Of a stretch of DNA of 10,177 nucleotides, positions 5,378 to 10,177 are shown in pieces. Below the pieces are notes generated by a model. That model worked only from the letters and a program-made list of their open reading frames with translations, did no database searches and was not told the origin of the DNA. Position 1 is the first letter of the stretch, and each line of letters opens with the position of its first letter. A program made the translations under genes and the position numbers. This DNA is from JBAZOB01 sp041648895 (GTDB lineage Bacteria > Patescibacteriota > JAHJAL01): contig JBAZOB010000032.1 in NCBI GenBank assembly GCA_041648895.1, positions 1 through 10,177 on the forward strand. The letters are read 5' to 3'.

Positions 5378-5923
5378 TTATTTGAATCCATTATTCGCGA
5401 TCAGGTTGGTGATTTTTCCATTAGCGAATTTTTCCTGGACAAGAGTAATCTTGTCCGAGTCCAACCATAGTTTAGTAAACGGAACGGAATTCCTGGAGAA
5501 ATATTTTACTTCAGCGGTGGTTTTATCGGGATCATTATCGGTTGATATTTTTCCATCAATGACTAAACCCCGAAAAGTGACGGCGATGAAAAGACGGTCG
5601 GGAACCAATTCAGCCAGCAGAGTGCGCTGAAGGGTACATACTAATCCCGTTTCTTCTTTCAACTCTCGCATAGCGGTAATGTCGAGTTGTTCGTCATCTT
5701 TTTGTGATCCTCCCGGAATCCACCAAGAATTCTCTATTCCCGGAAATTTTTTGTCCGGCTGACGGCGAATAAGCACAACTTTGTCCTCACGAGTAGCCAA
5801 GACAAATGCACCGAATCGATAGTTAATATTGTTATCGAGATCCGACAACTTAAAATTGGCCAGGAGGGGATGGTCGAATTTTTTATATAGTGATTGAAGG
5901 TACTCGGCTGGTTTCATTGGCAT
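5378..5923 (-). CDS. Nudix hydrolase with N-terminal extension
   Basis: 181 residues, the longest of the five. About 35 residues (MPMKPAEYLQSLYKKFDHPLL...) precede the Nudix fold, which starts at YRFGAFVLATREDKVVLIRRQ. The box at 72-94 is canonical: GSQKDDE, then RELKEETGL. The region ENSWWIPGG and the spacing resemble the colanic-acid/GDP-mannose-like or ADP-sugar Nudix groups, but this is not firm. Met1 (5921-5923) and Met3 (5915-5917) are both possible starts. It is the first gene of the minus-strand array; no integrase gene or attI-like site is seen upstream of it, where the pyrimidine operon begins in the opposite direction. Confidence 0.88.
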   Translation of the reverse strand: MPMKPAEYLQSLYKKFDHPLLANFKLSDLDNNINYRFGAFVLATREDKVVLIRRQPDKKFPGIENSWWIPGGSQKDDEQLDITAMRELKEETGLVCTLQRTLLAELVPDRLFIAVTFRGLVIDGKISTDNDPDKTTAEVKYFSRNSVPFTKLWLDSDKITLVQEKFANGKITNLIANNGFK

Positions 5924-6057
5924 TGATAAATATACTATTAAACTGAATGAAATTGGGATTTTAATTGGTTGATTTTTATTTCAACTTGATACATTAATCA
6001 TATGTTTTTGAGCGGATGAAGTAAATTTTATCTGGTTTGACGCGGGATAAATGCGAG

Positions 6058-6083
6058 AAGACAACTCAAGCGCTGTCTTTTTT
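6058..6083 (+). terminator. Intrinsic-terminator-like hairpin
   Basis: AAGACA (6058-6063) and TGTCTT (6074-6079) form a 6-bp stem with a 10-nt loop running into six T residues (6078-6083). It points in the plus direction although no plus-strand gene lies upstream in this divergent region, so it would end a short leader RNA or block stray transcription entering the operon. The stem is short, so the call is modest. Confidence 0.35.
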
Positions 6084-6101
6084 AATAAGTTATATTTTAT
6101 A

Positions 6102-6130
6102 TTTACATTACTTGTTTTTTAAATTAATAT
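6102..6130 (+). promoter_or_regulatory. Candidate promoter of the pyrimidine operon
   Basis: TTTACA (6102-6107, five of six matches to TTGACA) is followed after 17 nt by TAATAT (6125-6130, four of six to TATAAT). Initiation near 6137 would give a leader of about 150 nt that contains the leader ORF and the attenuator hairpin before the first enzyme gene. The region is very AT-rich, so chance matches are likely. The remainder of 5924-6101 shows only the hairpin at 6058-6083. Confidence 0.4.
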
Positions 6131-6157
6131 AGGAGTTAAGTATATTTAAGCAAGATT

Positions 6158-6283
6158 ATGCATATAGATAGGATTAAAATAAAATATCGTGATCGGTTGT
6201 TTATATTTTTTTCGATTATTTATTTCTCGTTTTTTAAATTTCTTTTCGATTCGGAAAGAAATTTTTTTTATACACTAATGTAG
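6158..6283 (+). CDS. Putative leader peptide (attenuation ORF)
   Basis: A 41-codon ORF from ATG 6158 to TAG 6281-6283. The second half is very rich in Phe, Ile and Tyr written with T-rich codons (the 6199-6241 stretch is mostly T). It translates straight through the terminator hairpin at 6236-6269 and stops 7 nt before the TTG start of the amidohydrolase. In enterobacterial pyrBI a leader peptide (PyrL, 44 codons) is likewise read through a U-rich pausing region and across the attenuator, so that a closely following ribosome prevents termination when UTP is low. No good Shine-Dalgarno is next to this ATG; AGGAG at 6131-6135 is too far away. It may be a chance frame; its arrangement is the argument, not its sequence. 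Confidence 0.4.
   Translation: MHIDRIKIKYRDRLFIFFSIIYFSFFKFLFDSERNFFYTLM
6236..6269 (+). terminator. Terminator/attenuator hairpin before the operon
   Basis: The left arm 6236-6248 and right arm 6252-6264 pair over 13 positions (one T-G wobble) around a 3-nt ATT loop. The right arm runs into eight T residues (6262-6269). On the minus strand the hairpin has no T-tract, so it works in the plus direction. It stands 21 nt upstream of the first enzyme gene, with no plus-strand gene before it except the leader ORF, so it looks like a regulated attenuator rather than a gene-end terminator. Confidence 0.6.
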
Positions 6284-6290
6284 GCTTGTT

Positions 6291-7259
6291 TTGGATTTGA
6301 AGCAGGAAATATTGAAAGCAATCAAAGATCGGGGGGGATTTGTTAATTGTCACGGACATTTTGATAAAGCCTTTTACATTACCAAAGAAGGATTGGACCA
6401 AAGCATGGTTAATATGGAAACCAAATGGCACATGAGTGATGATATTAAGCGTAATTCAAGTATCGAACAGGTTAAAAAACGCATTAGTAAATGTCTGGAC
6501 ATAATGATTGATCAGGGAGTAAAGACGGCAGCCAGTTTTGTGGATACCTATCTGGCAGTGGGAAATAAGAATATCGAGGCGGCCAAAGAGGTTAAAAAAG
6601 AATACAGCGACAGAATAAATTTTTTGATTATCACTCAGCCCCTGGGTGGTTTGGTGGATAGCCGGGCAAGAAATTTGTATGAAGAATTGACGGCCAAGGC
6701 GGATATTGCCGGTGGATTGCCTTCCCGTGATCGACCGCGCGATCAGGATAATATGGAATATCTGTTTTCGATTGCCAAAAATTTACACAAACCTTTGCAT
6801 GTTCATATCGATCAAGAGAATAATCCATACGAGCGGGATACGACCATGCTAATCGAATATACTGAGAAATATAATATGCAGGGCCGGGTGACGGCGGTCC
6901 ATGCTATTTCTGTATCAGCCCAACCCAAACACATGCGCCAGGAAATTTACCGGGCGATGGCTGACAATGGTGTCAGCGTAGTAGTTTGCCCGTCCGCGGC
7001 GTTGGCGATGAGACAACTTGATCAATTGGCGGCGCCAACCCATAATTCTATCGCCAATATACCGGAAATGTTGGCCGCCGGTGTATTGGTCGGTTTGGGA
7101 ACGGACAATATATATGATTTTTATCAACCCTTTGTTGACGGGGATTTATGGACTGAACTGCGCATGCTGCAGGAGGCATGTCGATATTATGATTTTGAAA
7201 ATTTAGTAAATATTGCTTCAATTAACGGGCAGAAAATATTGTCCGCGCCAAATATTTAA
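6291..7259 (+). CDS. Amidohydrolase, cytosine-deaminase-like
   Basis: 322 residues of the metal-dependent amidohydrolase superfamily, closest by eye to bacterial cytosine deaminase (CodA)/AtzC. The metal motif HGHFDKAF (21-28; His21, His23) starts the barrel. Later come HVHIDQENNP (His172), AVHAIS (His204) and GLGTDNIYDFYQP (Asp272), matching CodA metal ligands His61, His63, His214, His246 and Asp313. The catalytic Glu217 of CodA aligns with Gln175; Glu176 is next to it. The protein is shorter than CodA (about 425 residues): the small N-terminal sandwich domain is missing. The start is TTG 6291, because an in-frame TAA lies at 6276 and the first ATG is past the metal motif. TTG 6297 is an alternative; AGG at 6282-6284 is a weak ribosome site. 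First gene of the operon with argG-like, pyrE and pyrF, so a role in pyrimidine synthesis or salvage is likely. Confidence 0.8.
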   Translation: MDLKQEILKAIKDRGGFVNCHGHFDKAFYITKEGLDQSMVNMETKWHMSDDIKRNSSIEQVKKRISKCLDIMIDQGVKTAASFVDTYLAVGNKNIEAAKEVKKEYSDRINFLIITQPLGGLVDSRARNLYEELTAKADIAGGLPSRDRPRDQDNMEYLFSIAKNLHKPLHVHIDQENNPYERDTTMLIEYTEKYNMQGRVTAVHAISVSAQPKHMRQEIYRAMADNGVSVVVCPSAALAMRQLDQLAAPTHNSIANIPEMLAAGVLVGLGTDNIYDFYQPFVDGDLWTELRMLQEACRYYDFENLVNIASINGQKILSAPNI

Positions 7260-7290
7260 TTTATTAATTATTTTTTAAAGGAGAATATAG

Positions 7291-8919
7291 ATGAAAAAAA
7301 GTAAGTACATACCGATAGCCAAGTATGAACCAAAGTCGATTGATGAAGTTAATAGAGTGGTTCTATTATACTCGGGCGGTCTGGATACTTCAGTAATGCT
7401 AAAATGGATTCAGGACAAATATCAAGCTGAGGTAATTGCTTTGTGTATCGACATCGGTCAGCAGGTTGATGATCTGGAAAAAATTCGGCAAAAAGCCTTA
7501 AAACTGGGAGCGGTCAAATCGATAGTAATCGATGCCAAAGACGAATTTGCGAATAATTATATTGCTAAGGGCATCAAGACTAATGGCCATTATCAAGGTG
7601 ATTATTTTCTAAGCACTCCGCTGGGGCGTCCTCTGCTGGCCAAGTTGGCGGTGGAAACAGCCATTAAGGAAAAGGCCGATACTATTGCCCATGGCTGTAC
7701 CGGCAAAGGTAATGATCAGGTGAGAATAGATGGTACGGTGATAACGCTTAATCCCAACCTGAAGGTGATTGCTCCGGTGCGGGAATGGGGCATGGGCCGG
7801 GAAGAGGAGATTGAGTACGCCAGAAAAAATAATATTCCCATACCCAATACGGTTGATAAGCCATATTCGGCTGATGATAATATGTGGGGCGTGACTTGCG
7901 AGGGTGGTGAGATTGAGGATCCGGAATTGGTGCCGCCGATGGAGAAATTTTTACAGGTATGCGCTCATCCTCTGCAAGCGCCAAATAAGGCGGAAATTAT
8001 TGAACTGGAATTTGAGAATGGTCTGCCGACTTCGCTAAACGGGGTAGAGATGAAATTAAGTCAGTTAATAATCGGGCTTAACGAGTTGGCCGGCCGGCAT
8101 GGCGTGGGCATTGTTCATCATCTGGAAGACCGAGTAGTTGGTTTGAAAGTACGCGGCGTATATGAACAACCAGCGGCGGCGGTAATTATTAAAGCGCACA
8201 AGAATTTGGAAAAATATGTTTGCACGCGGATTGAAAATAAATTCAAAGAAATGGTAGATCAGGAGTGGGCTTACAATTGTTATGCCGGTCTATGGCTTGA
8301 TCCACTTATGGATGATTTGAATGCTTTTGCCGATTCGGTTAATCGCAAGGTGACCGGAACGGTTAAATTGCGACTATACAAAGGCAGTGTGGAGGCGGTG
8401 GCGTTACAATCGCCATATGCCCTGTTCGATGTTAAAATGGCTACATTTAATCGCGATGAGACTTTTAATCAAAATGCCTCCCCCGGTTTTATTGAATTGC
8501 ATACACTGCAGATGAAAATGGCCAAAATGACTGCTAAAAATGTGCTGGTATCAATTGGCGGAGCGACCAACAAGCAAAGGCTGTTACCACTGATAAAAAA
8601 GTTAACCAAATGTGGTTGCCGAATACATGCCACCAAAAATACCAATAATTTTTTGATGGAAAATAATGTTGATAACAAGTTGGTTTTTAAAATATCGGAG
8701 GAAAAGGAACCAAATATTGACACCTTAATGATGCAGAAATTTTTTGATCTGGTGATAAATATTCCTTCACCCGAAGACAATGTAAATGGCGAAAAAACTG
8801 ATGGCGATCGCATCAGAAAATTAGCAATTTATAAAAAAATACCTTTAATAACTGATATTGACAATGCTGAACAAATGGTGGGTAAAATGGCTAATCTACA
8901 GGTGTGCCATGTTGAATAA
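7291..8919 (+). CDS. argG: Argininosuccinate synthase-like protein fused to MGS-like (CarB C-terminal type) domain
   Basis: 542 residues against about 400 for ordinary ArgG. Residues 22-415 carry the ArgG signatures: PP-loop YSGGLDTS (27-34), the DIGQ segment, HGCTGKGNDQVR (134-145), YSADDNMWG (192-200), LEDR (278-281) and VYEQP (290-294). ArgG adenylates the ureido oxygen of citrulline, then adds aspartate. Two residues that align with human citrulline-pocket serines differ: Pro110 for Ser92 and Thr202 for Ser189. From about 417 a second domain follows: NVLVSIGGATNKQ, GCRIHATKNTNNFL, FDLVINIPSP, DGDRIRKLAI (504-513) and IPLITDIDNAEQM. This is the pattern of the MGS-like regulatory domain of carbamoyl-phosphate synthetase, which binds UMP or ornithine. 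A strong ribosome site AAAGGAG (7277-7283) precedes the ATG by 7 nt. The end overlaps pyrE by 11 bp. Confidence 0.9.
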   Translation: MKKSKYIPIAKYEPKSIDEVNRVVLLYSGGLDTSVMLKWIQDKYQAEVIALCIDIGQQVDDLEKIRQKALKLGAVKSIVIDAKDEFANNYIAKGIKTNGHYQGDYFLSTPLGRPLLAKLAVETAIKEKADTIAHGCTGKGNDQVRIDGTVITLNPNLKVIAPVREWGMGREEEIEYARKNNIPIPNTVDKPYSADDNMWGVTCEGGEIEDPELVPPMEKFLQVCAHPLQAPNKAEIIELEFENGLPTSLNGVEMKLSQLIIGLNELAGRHGVGIVHHLEDRVVGLKVRGVYEQPAAAVIIKAHKNLEKYVCTRIENKFKEMVDQEWAYNCYAGLWLDPLMDDLNAFADSVNRKVTGTVKLRLYKGSVEAVALQSPYALFDVKMATFNRDETFNQNASPGFIELHTLQMKMAKMTAKNVLVSIGGATNKQRLLPLIKKLTKCGCRIHATKNTNNFLMENNVDNKLVFKISEEKEPNIDTLMMQKFFDLVINIPSPEDNVNGEKTDGDRIRKLAIYKKIPLITDIDNAEQMVGKMANLQVCHVE

Positions 8920-9553
8920 TATTGGCAAAATTGATGAACGAGTAAAAGAAGAAGCTGATGTTCTGACCAACAAAGATTTAATTCTGGAGTTGCATAAAAT
9001 TGGGGCGATAAAATTTGGTGAATTTACATTGAAGAGTGGTATTGTTTCCCCTTTTTATATTGATTTGCGGGAAACGGTGTCACATCCAAAATTGTTGAAG
9101 GGAATATCGGAAAAAATGTATGAGCGGAGCAAGTATTTACCATATGACTTAATTTGCGGCGCGCCTTATGCCGGCATACCTTTCGCGGCCGCTATTTCGG
9201 TGTTGCATGATAAACCGATGCTACTGAAACGAAAAAAGGCTAAAGGTTACGGAACTGATAAATTGATCGAGGGAAGTTATCAAACTGATCAGACGTGCTT
9301 GATAATTGATGATTTAATCACTGATGGGGAAAGTAAATTGGAAACAATTAAACCGCTGGAGGAGGTTGGTTTGCGAGTGAAAGACATCGTGGTTTTGCTT
9401 GACCGCGAAGCGGGGGGCGGCGATAATCTCAAATCACAAGGATACAATCTGCATAGTGTGATAAAAATATCAGAAGTATTTAACACATTGAATAACTATC
9501 AGCTGATTGAAAAGAAGCCTTATCAAGATTCAATGGCATTTATTGGTAAATAA
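8909..9553 (+). CDS. pyrE: Orotate phosphoribosyltransferase
   Basis: 214 residues from ATG 8909; an AGGTG ribosome site at 8899-8903 and the position of the first domain favour this start over upstream ATGs that lie inside argG. It transfers phosphoribose from PRPP to orotate, giving OMP. Visible motifs: KSGIVSPFYIDLR (42-54; substrate loop), KRKKAKGYGTDKLIEG (about 107-122; catalytic-loop Lys residues) and the PRPP motif CLIIDDLITDGES (about 130-142). These read more like the OPRT half of eukaryotic UMP synthase (RRKETKDYGT-type loop) than E. coli PyrE. The N-terminus has a charged extension of about 25 residues. The 11-bp overlap with argG indicates translational coupling, and pyrF follows after 45 nt. 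Confidence 0.93.
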   Translation: MLNNIGKIDERVKEEADVLTNKDLILELHKIGAIKFGEFTLKSGIVSPFYIDLRETVSHPKLLKGISEKMYERSKYLPYDLICGAPYAGIPFAAAISVLHDKPMLLKRKKAKGYGTDKLIEGSYQTDQTCLIIDDLITDGESKLETIKPLEEVGLRVKDIVVLLDREAGGGDNLKSQGYNLHSVIKISEVFNTLNNYQLIEKKPYQDSMAFIGK

Positions 9554-9598
9554 AATTAATTAGCACAACTCATAAATTAATAACACGAGGATTTGTTT

Positions 9599-10177
9599 AT
9601 GTTGAAATTGTCAGAAAGGGCGGAGCGGTGCGAAAATAAAGTGGCTCAAAGACTGCTGGAATTGATTGAGCGCAAAAAAACTAATCTGGCGCTGGCGGCT
9701 GATGTAACCAACGAAGCTGATCTATTAAAATTGGCGGATAAAATCGGGCCGGAAATATGTGTTTTGAAGACTCATATCGATATTATTGAAGATTTTAAAC
9801 CGACTTTAACAGCCAAATTGAGTGAATTAGCCCGGAAACATGATTTTTTGATTTTTGAGGACCGTAAATTTGCCGATATTGGTCAGACTGTTGAAAGACA
9901 ATATGGTGGGGGGATTTATAAAATCGTCGATTGGGCCGATATTGTTAACGCCCATAGCGTACCCGGCCCGGGGATTATTGAAGGTTTGAAAAAAGTTATC
10001 GACGAAAAAGGATTGGATAGAGGGGTTTTACTTCTGGGCGAGATGAGTTCGGCCGGTAATTTAACAGTTGGTGAATATAAGAAGAAGACAGCCGAGATGG
10101 CCATGGCCAACAAAGATGTGGTAATTGGTTTTATTTGCCAGGGTGAATTGGTGGAAAATGAACCATGCCTGATCAAT
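9599..10177 (+). CDS. pyrF: Orotidine 5'-phosphate decarboxylase, eukaryotic-like (3' end outside window)
   Basis: 193 codons are open from ATG 9599 to the window edge, with GAGG (9587-9590) as ribosome site 8 nt upstream. It decarboxylates OMP to UMP, the last step of de novo pyrimidine synthesis. The catalytic D-x-K-x-x-D set is in FEDRKFADIGQT (Asp88, Lys90, Asp93); ALAADV (Asp35) and VLKTHIDI (Lys57, Asp61) provide the other phosphate and sugar contacts. The wording, including IVNAHSVPGPGIIEGL and LLLGEMSSAGNLTVG, follows the decarboxylase half of eukaryotic UMP synthase rather than the short E. coli PyrF. The missing part should hold the phosphate-gripper loop and the final helix (about 60-70 residues). 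It lies 45 nt after pyrE in the same operon. Confidence 0.95.
   Translation, partial: MLKLSERAERCENKVAQRLLELIERKKTNLALAADVTNEADLLKLADKIGPEICVLKTHIDIIEDFKPTLTAKLSELARKHDFLIFEDRKFADIGQTVERQYGGGIYKIVDWADIVNAHSVPGPGIIEGLKKVIDEKGLDRGVLLLGEMSSAGNLTVGEYKKKTAEMAMANKDVVIGFICQGELVENEPCLIN

Larger units (their letters stand above)
857..5923 (-). mobile_element. Integron-like cassette array without integrase (CALIN-like)
   Basis: Four compact one-gene units in the same orientation (Nudix, Nudix, methyltransferase, Nudix) alternate with imperfect palindromic sites A, B1/B2, C and D. The ATPase/remnant block ends in a further site, F. Sites share end motifs and inner motifs but differ in loop length and sequence, as attC sites do, and two genes end inside a site. 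Integron cassettes are by definition single genes, usually promoterless, followed by an attC. No IntI-like tyrosine recombinase is encoded in the window, so the term CALIN applies if the sites are true attC. A Nudix gene (345-803) lies past the last site. Alternative: a family of non-mobile intergenic palindromic repeats. Confidence 0.55.

Noticed and set aside
6051..6122. 23-codon plus-strand frame in the divergent region
   Set aside because: Its sequence is dictated by the terminator-like hairpin and following T-rich DNA. The frame at 6158-6283 fits a leader role better.
6234..6431. Minus-strand frame overlapping the amidohydrolase start
   Set aside because: It is the complement of the attenuator hairpin and the conserved HGHFDK region; no independent coding support.
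7748..7984. Minus-strand frame inside the ArgG-like gene
   Set aside because: A shadow of conserved ArgG codons; proline-rich translation without any recognisable domain.
8858..8908. Upstream in-frame start for pyrE at 8858
   Set aside because: The extra 17 residues come from inside the ArgG-MGS coding end; the ATG at 8909 has an AGGTG ribosome site and the expected 11-bp overlap.
1..10177. Reassigned UGA codon (code 25) as in some candidate phyla
   Set aside because: No gene contains an in-frame TGA; TGA serves as the stop for two genes, and glycine is written with ordinary GGN codons.

Overview
The window is AT-rich bacterial DNA. It probably comes from a Candidate Phyla Radiation (Patescibacteria-type) genome or a similar streamlined lineage. 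That placement is an inference from compact genes, many small accessory enzymes, an unusual pyrimidine locus and PyrE/PyrF proteins that read like the two halves of eukaryotic UMP synthase. No rRNA, tRNA or CRISPR array was seen.

Left part (1-5923). After the C-terminal tail of an ATP-grasp protein (+ strand), everything to 5923 is on the minus strand: five Nudix hydrolases of different subtypes, one SAM-dependent methyltransferase, one AAA/DUF4143 ATPase and a probable frameshifted small gene. Most gaps hold imperfect, nested inverted repeats of about 85-145 nt. They share an AACGTT/AATGTT-type end, a GTATGAGAAGTTTGCC-like left arm, a GGCAAATTTGGGTGAAAG-like inner right arm and a TGTTAT-type right end. 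Repeated single-gene units in one orientation, separated by such sites and with stop codons inside them, match an integron gene-cassette array. No integrase is visible, so this looks like a CALIN (cluster of attC sites lacking an integron integrase). The ATPase is the exception, with its own good, nearly leaderless promoter.

Middle (5924-6290). This divergent region carries a candidate promoter, a 41-codon leader ORF running through a T-rich stretch, and a 13-bp hairpin plus 8-T terminator that overlaps the end of the leader ORF just before the first enzyme gene. The layout resembles UTP-sensitive attenuation at enterobacterial pyrBI.

Right part (6291-10177, + strand) is an operon: a cytosine-deaminase-like amidohydrolase, an argininosuccinate synthase fused to a C-terminal MGS-like domain (the UMP-sensing domain type of carbamoyl-phosphate synthetase), then pyrE (overlapping) and pyrF (cut by the window edge). 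The fusion, its position in a pyrimidine operon, altered residues in its citrulline pocket and a Glu-to-Gln change in the amidohydrolase active site suggest that the ArgG-like enzyme and the amidohydrolase may do something non-canonical in pyrimidine synthesis. One hypothesis is a route that attaches an amidino or ureido group to aspartate without carbamoyl phosphate. This is the most interesting content of the window.
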